DNA of 64,000 nucleotides from Actinomadura_C sp036008685 (GTDB lineage Bacteria > Actinomycetota > Actinomycetes > Streptosporangiales > Streptosporangiaceae): positions 62,001 to 126,000 of the forward strand of contig DASYNF010000108.1 of NCBI GenBank assembly GCA_036008685.1, in the 5' to 3' direction. The translations under genes and the position numbers were made by a program. The notes beneath the pieces are model-generated. The model searched no databases. It saw only the letters and a list, made by a program, of their open reading frames with translations, and was not told where the DNA came from. Shown here piece after piece: positions 47,828 to 56,632 of the stretch; within the stretch, counting starts at the first letter, position 1; the number at the start of each line of letters is the position of its first letter.

Positions 47828-49207
47828 TCACGCGACCTTGCAGGAGGACCGATCGGCTTCGCCGGTGACGCCTGTGGCCGGTGGTGGGGTCTCGCGTGGC
47901 GGGGCCTCGGGGACCGGCCTCGGTGCCGCGGCGGAGTCGGGCCAACGGCGGCGTACGATCCGGACGACCCGGCGGCCGGCCCGCTGCATCGGTCGTTCGA
48001 TCCACCGGTGGGCCAGAGCGCTGCAGAGCAGGACCGAGGCCAGGATCACGGCCCCCCAGCCCGCGCGTGCGACGGCGGACAGCGACGCGGGGTCGCCGGC
48101 CAGCCTCCGGACGATCTGCAACGGGAACTGGTGCAGGAGATAGACGGAGTAGCTGATGAGCCCCAGCCAGGGCAGCGGCCGCGGCATCCTGTGATGGCGC
48201 AACGCGAGGGCGATCCCGAAGGTCAGCCAGGCCGCGGCGACCGCGGCCGGCCATCCCCAGGACAGGCCAGCGTGGCCGGCGGGCACCCCCTGGCCCGAGG
48301 CGAGCCACGCGCCCGCGGCAATGGTCAGCAGGGGAACGAGCAGGACGAGCCGGTCCGCACGCCGCCGGCCGGGCCCACCCTGCCGGATCCGGTAGATCCA
48401 CGCCCCGGCGAACATGGTGGCCATGATGGAGAAGCTCTCCATGGCGCCGACCCGGCTGTTGAGCGCGAGCAGGACGATGGCGATCGCGGCCAGCAGTACG
48501 ACGCCGCACCGTCGTGCCGCTTCGCGTCCCACGAGCACGAGAGTGAGGCCGGCGAGCACCGACACGCTCACCCCGGCGATCGCTCCCGGATCCTGGCCGG
48601 CCGACAGCAGGCCCGTCGGCAGCGCGACACCGAGCGTCACCGTCGCGAGGGCGAAGCCCAGAGCCGTGCCGGGTCCGGCCCCGCGCCCGCCCAGGACGAA
48701 CATCGCCGTCACGAGCAGGTAGAACACCATCTCGTACGACAGGGTCCAGAAGACGTTGAGGATGTTCGGCACTCCCAGCAGGTCCTGGAGCATGGTGAGA
48801 TGGGCCAGCGCCGAGGTCCACGGGTGTGCGGACAGGGGTCGCGGGAGGCCCCAGAACACCTCGGCCACGGCGAACACGAGACCAATCGCGCCTGCCACGG
48901 CCCAGAGGGGATAGAGCCGGAAGATCCTGCCGATCCAGAACTCCCGTACGCTCCCGCGCCGTTCGAGCGAGGCCGGCACGACGTAGCCGCTCACGATGAA
49001 GAAGACGAAGACGCCGTACCTGCCGAAGTCGAACCAGGGGCTCGCGGTCCGGCGGACCTCTGGCAGCAGCGCGTCCAGGATGTGCTCGAACACCACCACC
49101 AGGGCCGCCACGCCCCGGAGCGCGTCGAGCCAGAGCAGCCGTCGGTGGTGCTGTGCGGTGTCGGGGGGAGAGGTTCCGGTCGTCTCGTCGGGGGGCGAGG
49201 CGTTCAC
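47828..49207 (-). CDS. Acyltransferase 3 family membrane protein (copy 2)
   Basis: 459 residues, about ten transmembrane helices, with WLDALRGVAALVVVFEHI, FFIVSGYVVPASLER, RIFRLYPLWAV, WTLSYEMVFYLLVTAMFVLG and SYSVYLLHQFPL. It closely follows copy 1 over its whole length. The His of the family motif is kept (FEHI). It has a longer Pro-rich tail than copy 1. GTG 49207 is close to a GAAGGGAA site; a GTG at 49312 would add 35 residues. Confidence 0.88.
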   Translation of the reverse strand: MNASPPDETTGTSPPDTAQHHRRLLWLDALRGVAALVVVFEHILDALLPEVRRTASPWFDFGRYGVFVFFIVSGYVVPASLERRGSVREFWIGRIFRLYPLWAVAGAIGLVFAVAEVFWGLPRPLSAHPWTSALAHLTMLQDLLGVPNILNVFWTLSYEMVFYLLVTAMFVLGGRGAGPGTALGFALATVTLGVALPTGLLSAGQDPGAIAGVSVSVLAGLTLVLVGREAARRCGVVLLAAIAIVLLALNSRVGAMESFSIMATMFAGAWIYRIRQGGPGRRRADRLVLLVPLLTIAAGAWLASGQGVPAGHAGLSWGWPAAVAAAWLTFGIALALRHHRMPRPLPWLGLISYSVYLLHQFPLQIVRRLAGDPASLSAVARAGWGAVILASVLLCSALAHRWIERPMQRAGRRVVRIVRRRWPDSAAAPRPVPEAPPRETPPPATGVTGEADRSSCKVA

Positions 49208-49457
49208 TTCCCTTCTCAAGACCGGAACACCGGATAACGGACGTCGGCCACGTTCGGGGCTTTTGCCCTTTGCGGCCCTTCGCTTCCCTGCCCGAGGGCC
49301 GTGGGATCTCACACCCCGGCGGACGAGAACTCCGTCACACCTCCTGTGGCGGCTCGATCCGGGGGCGTGGCCGGACCCGGCCGACCGGACCGGCGCGGCC
49401 CGCCGCCGGTGGACACGGGTGCATGTCCTCGTCGCCAGACCGCAGGATAGTCGGCCT

Positions 49458-49739
49458 GTGGAGCGGACGCGGATCCGAAGGGCCGAGGAGCGTGACGCGC
49501 CGGCGATCGCACGGCTGCACCTCGGCTCCTATCGCGCCGCCTACCAGGGGCTGGTGCCTTCCGGGTTCCTCGCCGGCAACTCCCGGGCGCGCGCCTTCTG
49601 TGAGGCGGTGGGCTGGAGACCCGAAGGCCGGACGCGAAGCCACCTTGTGAGCGGCGTCGAGGTCTCCGAGGTCCGCTATGTCATCGAACCCGGGATGTGC
49701 GGGACGTCCGTCGACGGCCCGTCTGCTTCTTCCCCGTGA
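49458..49739 (+). pseudogene. GNAT acetyltransferase with internal deletion
   Basis: 93 residues. The start reads as a normal GNAT N-terminus (RIRRAEERDAPAIARLHLGS, YRAAYQGLVPSGFLAG). It then joins directly to the usual C-terminal part NSRARAFCEAVGWRPEG and ending EVRYV. The middle, including the acetyl-CoA loop (Q/RxxGxG/A), is absent: about 80 residues fewer than expected. GTG 49458 is the start. It is probably non-functional. Confidence 0.7.
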
Positions 49740-49908
49740 GGCTGGACGATTATCCGTGTTCTGGTTGCCCAAAACGGGATTTCTTCGACAAAGCCGGAGT
49801 CGGTGGGGTGCCCGTGGATTTCCGCACGGCTCAACCCGGGCTGCTCCGTATCCTACAATCTCGATTAAGGGCAATGGAATCGCGGTGCGCCTAACCCGAG
49901 GGGGTCTT

Positions 49909-51420
49909 GTGCGCAAGATCTTGGAGGCTCCGTCCTTTGGCCCAGAGGTTCCGCACATCCGGCCTATACCGGGTAAGCGGGAGCTGATAGCGGGGTTGAG
50001 AGATGAGGACATAGAGGTGTTCGTGCGCAGCGCCGCGCGGCGCATCAGTACGGACGCCCGGCTGGTCGGGATAGACAGACGATCCTTCGAGACGCAGGTT
50101 CGCCTGCATCTTCCCAGGCTCCCCCGCATGGCGATCAGAACCTGGCCCCGCAGAAAGACCTACGAAGCCGTGCGCGTCGCGGCGCTGGTGCGATGTGGCG
50201 AGATCAGGCAGGCGTCGGAAGACGCGGCCTATCAGGCCCAGTTATCCCTTCTGCTCGGCGGGGAGACGGTCCGGAAGGACCTCACGTTCACCGGCGACAA
50301 TGAGTACTGTGTACCGTTCAGATTCGGACCCGTCCTCCCCAGCATCGGAAATTTCGTGCAATCCCGCCTGCACTATCTCCGGAGCGCGAGGGGTGACACT
50401 TCTCTGGAGTTCGGCCTCTATGTCCCGGGCGCGAGCATGCCGCTCACGTATATCGCCTTCTCTCCGTGTGACAGGAGCTACATCATCGCCGCGCTGCGTG
50501 CGCTGGGGATCAACGCGAACCCGCAAGAGGTTCTGGTGCTCACCCGGATGCATGGGCTCCCCGGGATCCCGCGCAATCTCATGAGCCTCACCATCGGTCA
50601 GGCGGTCCGTCGTCTTCGGGCGGACACCTCGGTGAAATATGTCGTCACCGCATTCAATCCGATGCTCGGATTCGAGGGCACGACATTTCATGCCACGGGA
50701 TTCTCGCCGTTCGCTCTTTCGCCGGTCGTTTACGCCTACGACGAGTCGGGATTCTTCTCCACGAGGCGGCTCGGCCGCGGGCGTGTCGCCCAGCGGCTCG
50801 ACGTGTCGAACAATGTGCTGCTCGCCGCCGGTGTCACCCGGGATGTCAAGAGACGGTTGTCACGGGCGAGCGGCCGGATCTGTCAGGTCCCCGCGGTCGC
50901 TCACCAGAGGAAGGACATAGTCGCGCTGAAGTCCTTCGATATGCGGGACCCGGGCTGCATGCGCCGGCTCGGCGAATACCGTAGAACGTTGGAGTCGTGC
51001 TGGTCCCGCGAGACCGTGCATCCCAGATACTCAATGGATGCCGCCGATGTCACGGGGCCGCGGGGTCAATGCGGAGTCTCCTCTGTCTGGCTGGCCCGCA
51101 GGCTCCGAAGCGAGTTCGGAATGAACTCGACCTATTGTTACGGCCGGCTGAGCGTCGCGCTACCGGGAGTCAAGTCCGTTGATCACCACTGCTGGGTGGA
51201 GATAGGTGATCATCGCGACGCGGGCCGGATGGTGATCGACCTGACCTGTGATCAGGCTGAGGGATTGCAGCGCTCAGTACTCTGCGATCGGCATGATGAC
51301 CTTGCCGCCCGGGGCCTGAGTTACGAGGTGAGGTCGCGACTGGATCTCGACGAGCTCCCCGAAGATCGTGTCTGGCGGCGTTTTCTCGCGTTGAGCGATG
51401 CCGCCGCGGTGAAGACGTGA
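49909..51420 (+). CDS. Unknown protein: Mom-like GNAT region plus Cys-His-Asp hydrolase domain
   Basis: 503 residues; GTG 49909 is preceded by GAGGGGG. Residues ~170-275 resemble Mom-type GNAT domains: YIAFSPCDRS, EVLVLTRMHGLPGIPRNLMS, then VVTAFNPMLGFEGTTFHATG, comparable to the segments around the active region of phage Mu Mom. Residues ~380-495 form a separate domain with GQCGVSS (Cys388), DHHCWVEI (His426/427) and VIDLTCDQ (Asp444), an order and spacing typical of transglutaminase/papain-like enzymes. The first 120 residues are basic and helical and could bind nucleic acid. There is no signal peptide. Base composition is lower in G+C at third positions than in neighbours. I infer acquisition by transfer. 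Both domain assignments are by motif only. Confidence 0.6.
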   Translation: MRKILEAPSFGPEVPHIRPIPGKRELIAGLRDEDIEVFVRSAARRISTDARLVGIDRRSFETQVRLHLPRLPRMAIRTWPRRKTYEAVRVAALVRCGEIRQASEDAAYQAQLSLLLGGETVRKDLTFTGDNEYCVPFRFGPVLPSIGNFVQSRLHYLRSARGDTSLEFGLYVPGASMPLTYIAFSPCDRSYIIAALRALGINANPQEVLVLTRMHGLPGIPRNLMSLTIGQAVRRLRADTSVKYVVTAFNPMLGFEGTTFHATGFSPFALSPVVYAYDESGFFSTRRLGRGRVAQRLDVSNNVLLAAGVTRDVKRRLSRASGRICQVPAVAHQRKDIVALKSFDMRDPGCMRRLGEYRRTLESCWSRETVHPRYSMDAADVTGPRGQCGVSSVWLARRLRSEFGMNSTYCYGRLSVALPGVKSVDHHCWVEIGDHRDAGRMVIDLTCDQAEGLQRSVLCDRHDDLAARGLSYEVRSRLDLDELPEDRVWRRFLALSDAAAVKT

Positions 51421-51531
51421 CTCCCTCGATATGGAAACCACTCGCACGCGACGCTAGTGTGGCCGTGGCCGGTTTGCTGGAACCTCGGCGCGGGTGGCTC
51501 CGGGTGTTCATCCACAGGAAAGCAAGTAGGC

Positions 51532-52602
51532 ATGTCTGAAGATCTCTCCCCGCGCGTGCTCCTCCTGTCCTCGAACCTCAGGCGGAGATATGCGGAAGAT
51601 GTTCTCACGACCTTGGCGCTGCCCAAAGACTCCGTGCTTCAGTTTCGATACGACGCCGAGTATGTCGCGCCGACCCTGCAGCGGGCCATTGCCAATCAGT
51701 CGATCGTCCGGACCCGGGCCCTCGTGGGATTCGTCGCGGATGTGGACACGGAGGTGCCCTTCCTCGTTCCTGTTCGCCTCGCCTCGGTGGTGCAGGCCGG
51801 AAGCGTCGCCGACATGTTCGTCCTGCGTCTTCGGGTCGGCGAATACGTGAACCTCGAGGACTTCCCGCTCTCCGCCGGTCAGGTCAGGGAGGCCGGTAAG
51901 CGCAGTATCGACAAGATCGTTGAGATGAACGGCGGCCGTTACTATCCCGCCGTCTCCAGGTTTCCGGATCTGCGACTGCGTACAGGGAGTGATCCTCAGC
52001 ACTGGCTCGGGATCGCCAGGCGACTCGCGCAGCATCCCACTTTCGAGGGATGTTACTTCGCCCGGGTCGACAGTCCGATCCTGAGGTCCGGAAAGAGCCT
52101 GAAGTTCGACGCGCTGGGTCGCCTCTCACTGTCCGACCGGAAATCCGGAAAGCTCTCGGTGAGCTTCTACTCCGAACGTTACTCCGACAGTGGCCGCACG
52201 CTCCTGTCGTGCTCCACCGACGGCACCTTCCTGCGAATCTCCTCGGATGACACCTACGACGTCGGCCTGCGCTATGACACGGTGGAGTTCTGGCTCCAGC
52301 CGTCCACGACCGCGTTCGAGGCCCTGGGCCGGGTGACCATCCGGCTCGGCGGAGCGGGGGACACGGCGGCCACGGGACCGCCGGACCCGCTGACCACCAA
52401 TGTGCGCTTCCCGGTGGTCGTGAGACGGTCCAGGCCCAGGCTTCTCGCCCGGGTGTTCGCCAGCGGCGCGGGGGCGTTCCTGATCGCCCTCCCGGCCATC
52501 CTCGGTCAGCATTCGTCCCTGAGGGCGAGAGTCCTCGCGTCGATACTGGGCGCGGCTCTCCTGTCCTACGCGACCATCGTGACCGTCCTTGACGACAAGT
52601 AG
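51532..52602 (+). CDS. Unknown protein with C-terminal membrane hairpin
   Basis: 356 residues from ATG 51532, which has AGGAAAG upstream. Residues 1-110 look like an alpha/beta domain (PRVLLLSSNLRRRYAEDVL, LQFRYDAEYVAPTL, VGFVADVDTEVPFLVPVRL). Residues 180-300 are rich in beta strands. Residues ~307-325 and 333-352 are two hydrophobic helices, ending in DDK. There is no signal peptide, so the bulk should be cytoplasmic and tethered to the membrane. It follows the Mom-like/hydrolase gene on the same strand after 111 bases with similar codon usage. No family is recognised. Confidence 0.65.
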   Translation: MSEDLSPRVLLLSSNLRRRYAEDVLTTLALPKDSVLQFRYDAEYVAPTLQRAIANQSIVRTRALVGFVADVDTEVPFLVPVRLASVVQAGSVADMFVLRLRVGEYVNLEDFPLSAGQVREAGKRSIDKIVEMNGGRYYPAVSRFPDLRLRTGSDPQHWLGIARRLAQHPTFEGCYFARVDSPILRSGKSLKFDALGRLSLSDRKSGKLSVSFYSERYSDSGRTLLSCSTDGTFLRISSDDTYDVGLRYDTVEFWLQPSTTAFEALGRVTIRLGGAGDTAATGPPDPLTTNVRFPVVVRRSRPRLLARVFASGAGAFLIALPAILGQHSSLRARVLASILGAALLSYATIVTVLDDK

Positions 52603-52617
52603 GTCCTGACCCGCGGG

Positions 52618-53283
52618 TCAGCGCGGCGGTGGGCTCGAGAACAGATGTGGTCTTCTGGCGAATTCACGACACAGCTCCTCGAACGGGCCGACGAGCGCCG
52701 GGAACGTCCTCTCGATCTTCGCCCGAGCGACGTCCTCCGTTGCCTTGTAGTCGTCCCAGCGAGGTTTGACGGGGTGATGGTCTCCGATCACGATCAAGGC
52801 GTGCGGCAGCATCTTGTCGAGTGCGTAAACGAACCTGCTCTCGCCGTCTTCGAGCCGCTCATAGCGCTCTATCACGTCGATCAGCCACGGCAGGCTGTCA
52901 CCGAAATCGGCCGCCATCTTCTCGCGCGCTTCTTTTTCCAGCTGTGGTTTGCTCGCCAGGGTCGCCGCATCGGCATAGACGGAGATGTCGCCCGAGTAGA
53001 TCTCTGGAAGGTCGTGGATGAGAGCGTATTTCGCGATGAGCCCCGTATCCAGTGTCTCGTCGACCAGAGGTGCCAGGCACATGGCGACAAGGCCGAGTGA
53101 GAAGGAGTGTTCGGCGTCATTCTCTCGTCGGGACCGGTTGAACGGCACCACTGCCGTGCGGTATATCTCGTACGGTGGGGTTGCGAGCCCCCGCACGATG
53201 TCCAGGAGCAGATTCGTGTCCACTGATGAAATCGTGGCGGTCGTGGCGGTCAGGTGCTCGTCTGCCGAAGGTGCTTGCCTCAT
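52618..53283 (-). CDS. HD-domain nucleotidase (YfbR-like)
   Basis: 221 residues. HD motifs are NDAEHSFSLGL (His59), IHDLPEIYSGDI (His90-Asp91, with Glu94) and ALDKMLPH, in the arrangement of YfbR/HDDC2-type 5'-deoxynucleotidases that act on dNMPs. It is convergent with the membrane-hairpin gene, 15 bases apart. The N-terminus precedes the domain by about 20 residues. It could be housekeeping or part of the accessory block. Confidence 0.85.
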   Translation of the reverse strand: MRQAPSADEHLTATTATISSVDTNLLLDIVRGLATPPYEIYRTAVVPFNRSRRENDAEHSFSLGLVAMCLAPLVDETLDTGLIAKYALIHDLPEIYSGDISVYADAATLASKPQLEKEAREKMAADFGDSLPWLIDVIERYERLEDGESRFVYALDKMLPHALIVIGDHHPVKPRWDDYKATEDVARAKIERTFPALVGPFEELCREFARRPHLFSSPPPR

Positions 53284-53642
53284 CGATTCTCTTTCGGTGG
53301 GGAAGTCGAGGGCTCGTTAGCGTGGCTGTGCTCGGCTGCACGGTCGCGGTCGTGCAACTCCGGTTCCGGCGGCGGCTCGGAGAGTGCCGCCGAAGGACTA
53401 GCAGTGCCAGTTTAACCGGATACTTTCAATCGCGGATCATAGGCCGCCATCACGCCCGTAAAAGGCCTGGCATGCCATCATGTCCTCCGTAAATAGCGAT
53501 ATTCCGAGGGCTCAGGTATAATGGCCCTCTATATTTCCGATCACGGCGTCGGTGCAATTCAGAGGTACGTTAGGTCCTCGGACCGTGCAGGTGGAGTATC
53601 TCCGCCGGTGGTCCGCCGGCCTCCTCGGACGGGGCACCGCGT
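53284..53642. other. A/T-richer intergenic region with a consensus TATAAT
   Basis: 359 bases. The part 53400-53560 is markedly richer in A/T than the window. A perfect TATAAT lies at 53517-53522 on the plus strand without a good -35 hexamer at 17-18 bases. A transcript from it would run antisense into the FUSC gene. No convincing coding frame, tRNA or hairpin follows. Confidence 0.4.
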
Positions 53643-54797
53643 TCAGTGGCTGAGGGCCTGCCGGTGCGGGCGGTCGTCGGGATCGAGCTCGTGCAGGACA
53701 CGCCGGGCGTCGTCCAGGAGGGCGGCGATGGACCTCTCCGGGCCGGGCGTGGTCGAGGCCTCGAGCCTGTCGCCGGCACTGTGCTGCCGATCCTCGGCCC
53801 TCCGGAGGACCGCGCGGAGTTCGTCGGCGTGCCGCCCTTCGGATGGATCTCCGTGGATCCGGCCGAAGAGCAGGAACGCCTCGCGCAGGTCGCCCAGCAG
53901 GTCCGCGAGGAGGTCCGCCAGCTCGCCGGAGGGCTTCACGGTCTCCTTGACCGAGCCGGTGAGGGGGGCGGGTTCGCTGAGGCGCCGGATCAGCATGCGG
54001 CAAAGGTGGGCGGCGTGATCCAGAGACCCGGCCGCCCCACCGATGCGGTGCACCGAGGGCCTGAGCCGATCGCCCCGCGGGCTGGTCTTCAGCCCCTCCT
54101 CGGCCCGGTCGACGGCCTCGTACAACGCGTCCGCGTCCCGGCTGATGGCCCGGGCGCGATGCAGCCATCGGGCCGCGGTGCCGGAGTCCCAGTCGCGGGC
54201 CCGCAGTCGTGCGGCCATGTCCCCGCACAGTTCGGCGAGCTCGTCACAGAACCCGGACAGCCTGCCGGTCGCCGCGGAGAGATCCCGCCGTGCGGAGATG
54301 AACGTGTTGACCAGCATTCCCGCCGCTATGCCGATCAGCGAGTCGTACACCCGGGCGAACCCGGCCTGCTCCCCGAGGCCGATCACGAACATGGCCGTCA
54401 GGGCGACCTGGTTCACCATGTCCCCGAGGCGCATCAGCCGGCCGAGCAGCAGTGACGCGAAAACGCTCACGGCGAGCGTGAAGGTGTTGATCCCCATCAC
54501 GCCGGCGAACCCGAGGGTCGCCACGAGGCCGACGAGGACACCCGCCACGAGCCGGACTCCCTGTCTGAAGGTGCGGTAGAGCGTCACCTGCACAGTGAGC
54601 AGCGCGGCCAGCGGGGCCATGACGGGGAGGGTCACGTGGAGCAGCCCCTGCGCCACCGACCACGCCAGCACGCACGCGACCGTGACCCGGATCGTCTGCC
54701 CGAGTTCGAGGCGGCGTCGCAGCCGGGGCGCACTCGGCCGACGCCATGGGCCTGGACGACGCAGCACGGTCCGCACGGTGGTCAGGAGGGGAGGCAC
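53643..54797 (-). CDS. FUSC/ArAE-family membrane protein
   Basis: 384 residues. Six hydrophobic helices span residues ~35-165 (TVACVLAWSVAQGLLHV, AALLTVQVTLYRTFRQGVRL, AGVLVGLVATLGFAGVMG), and a cytoplasmic helical domain occupies the rest. This is the aromatic acid exporter/FUSC layout in its short, half-transporter form. GTG 54797 is the start. It likely oligomerises; the substrate is unknown. Confidence 0.9.
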   Translation of the reverse strand: MPPLLTTVRTVLRRPGPWRRPSAPRLRRRLELGQTIRVTVACVLAWSVAQGLLHVTLPVMAPLAALLTVQVTLYRTFRQGVRLVAGVLVGLVATLGFAGVMGINTFTLAVSVFASLLLGRLMRLGDMVNQVALTAMFVIGLGEQAGFARVYDSLIGIAAGMLVNTFISARRDLSAATGRLSGFCDELAELCGDMAARLRARDWDSGTAARWLHRARAISRDADALYEAVDRAEEGLKTSPRGDRLRPSVHRIGGAAGSLDHAAHLCRMLIRRLSEPAPLTGSVKETVKPSGELADLLADLLGDLREAFLLFGRIHGDPSEGRHADELRAVLRRAEDRQHSAGDRLEASTTPGPERSIAALLDDARRVLHELDPDDRPHRQALSH

Positions 54798-54918
54798 GTG
54801 GCGGGACTACCCGGCTGAAGACGTTCGACACCCCCCGTCTGTGTGATCTCCACAGGCCCGGCGGGTAGGGGACAAGCCATGACAGACCAGGGTCACCTCT
54901 CCCCCAAGGCGTCGTGCC

Positions 54919-56565
54919 GTGGTTGACGCCGTCGTCATCGGCGCGGGGCCGAACGGGCTCGTCGCCGCGAACCTGCTGGCCGACGTGGGCTGGGACGTGG
55001 AGGTCCTGGAGGCCCAGGGCGAGCCCGGTGGCTCGGTGCGCAGCGACCACGGGGCCCATCCGGACTACGTCAGTGACGTCTGCAGCGCCTTCTATCCCCT
55101 CGGCGTGGCCTCTCCGCCCATGCTCGGGCTCGAGCTCGAGCGGTACGGGCTGGAGTGGCGCCACGCCACCGCCGTGCTCGCGCACCCGGTCCCGGACGGG
55201 CGCTGCGCCGTGCTCGAGCGCGATCCGGAGCAGACCGCCGTCTCGCTCGAGGAGCTGGGCCGCGGTGACGGCGCCGCGTGGCTCCGGTTGTACGGCCGGT
55301 GGGAGCGGGTCGGCGAAGAACTGATCCGGGCGTTGTTCAGCCCCTTCCCGCCCGTACGGGCCGCGACCGCCCTGGCGGCGAAGGCCGGGCCGCCGGGCGA
55401 CGCGCTCCGGCTGCTGCGGTTCATGGCGCTGCCGGTACGCCGGATGGGAGAGGAGGAGTTCGCCGGCCTCGGCGGACGGCTGCTTCTGGCCGGGGCCGCG
55501 CTGCACGTCGACCTGCCCCCCGAGGCCGCCGGCAGTGGCGCGTTCGGCTGGCTGCTGACGATGCTCGGTCAGCAGTACGGCTGGCCGGTGCCGAAGGGCG
55601 GTGCCGGCGAGCTCACCGCCGCGCTCGTACGGCGTCTGGAGTCCCGCGGCGGCCGGATCCGCTGCGGGGTGCCGGTGACCTCCGTGGTGGTACGGGCCGG
55701 CCGGGCCCTCGGGGTCCGTACGGCCGATGGCGAGGCGGTGCGGGCGCACCGGGCCGTGCTGGCCGATGTGTCCGCGCCTGCCCTCTACGGCGGGCTGGTG
55801 GGGTGGGAGCACCTGCCCGGGCGGCTGCGCGACGACATGCGCCGGTTCCAGTGGGACTTCGCCACCTTCAAGGTGGACTGGGCGCTGTCGGGGCCGATCC
55901 CCTGGGCGGCTCCGCGGGCGGCCCGGGCGGGCACGGTCCACCTGGCACGGGACGTCGACGCCATGACGGACTACAACGCCCACCTGGCGACCGGGAGGGT
56001 GCCCGCGGTCCCGTACGTCCTGCTCGGCCAGATGACGACCGCGGATCCGTCCCGGTCACCGGCCGGCACGGAGTCGGTGTGGGCCTACACCCACGTCCCG
56101 CAGCGGATCTCCGGCGACGCCGGCCCCGATGGGATCACCGGCCGGTGGGACGACCGGGATCAGTGCGCGATGGCGGACCGGCTCGAGACCACGGTGGAGC
56201 GGTATGCCCCCGGCTTCCGCGCCCGGATCGTGGCGCGCCGGATCCTGGCGCCGCCGACCCTGGAGGCCCACAACGCCAACCTGCACGGCGGTGCGCTCAA
56301 CGGCGGCACCGCCGCGCCACATCAGCAGCTGTTCCTGCGGCCGGTTCCCGGGACGGGCCGGCCGGAGACGCCGGTGGCCGGGCTCTATCTCGCGTCCGCG
56401 TCGGCCCATCCCGGCGGCGGGGTGCACGGGGCCTGTGGCGCCAACGCCGCCCGGGCCGCGCTCCGCGCCGGCGGGCCCGTACGCCGGTTCGCCGTCGATC
56501 CGGCGCTGTCGGGTCTTCGGCACCTGTTGACGGGCTCCGGCCCACGTCCCGCCACGGGACCATGA
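54919..56565 (+). CDS. NAD(P)/FAD-dependent oxidoreductase, phytoene-desaturase-like
   Basis: 548 residues. The dinucleotide-binding start is AVVIGAGPNGLVAANLLAD with an acidic end VLEAQGEPGG. The distal FAD contact HPGGGVHGACGANAARA lies near the C-terminus. Such CrtI-like proteins outside carotenoid clusters have unknown substrates. GTG 54919 is the start. It is convergent with the catalase and shares its terminator. Confidence 0.9.
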   Translation: MVDAVVIGAGPNGLVAANLLADVGWDVEVLEAQGEPGGSVRSDHGAHPDYVSDVCSAFYPLGVASPPMLGLELERYGLEWRHATAVLAHPVPDGRCAVLERDPEQTAVSLEELGRGDGAAWLRLYGRWERVGEELIRALFSPFPPVRAATALAAKAGPPGDALRLLRFMALPVRRMGEEEFAGLGGRLLLAGAALHVDLPPEAAGSGAFGWLLTMLGQQYGWPVPKGGAGELTAALVRRLESRGGRIRCGVPVTSVVVRAGRALGVRTADGEAVRAHRAVLADVSAPALYGGLVGWEHLPGRLRDDMRRFQWDFATFKVDWALSGPIPWAAPRAARAGTVHLARDVDAMTDYNAHLATGRVPAVPYVLLGQMTTADPSRSPAGTESVWAYTHVPQRISGDAGPDGITGRWDDRDQCAMADRLETTVERYAPGFRARIVARRILAPPTLEAHNANLHGGALNGGTAAPHQQLFLRPVPGTGRPETPVAGLYLASASAHPGGGVHGACGANAARAALRAGGPVRRFAVDPALSGLRHLLTGSGPRPATGP

Positions 56566-56568
56566 AGC

Positions 56569-56625
56569 GCCGGACATGCCGGGGCGCCGGACCCGACTCG
56601 GGCCCGGCGCCCCGGCATGTCCGGC
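56569..56625. terminator. Bidirectional terminator with 22-base arms
   Basis: Bases 56569-56590 and 56604-56625 are exact reverse complements, with a further cccg/cggg pairing in the 13-base centre. The hairpin begins four bases after the oxidoreductase stop and ends eight bases before the catalase stop, so it serves both convergent genes. Confidence 0.9.
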
Positions 56626-56632
56626 CGCTCCT

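Noticed and set aside
49909..51420. Phage Mu-type prophage
   Set aside because: Only the Mom-like region recalls Mu. There are no transposase, structural or lysis genes, and no end repeats.
53521..54018. 165-codon plus-strand frame after the TATAAT
   Set aside because: No ribosome site, no motif, and largely antisense to the FUSC gene.
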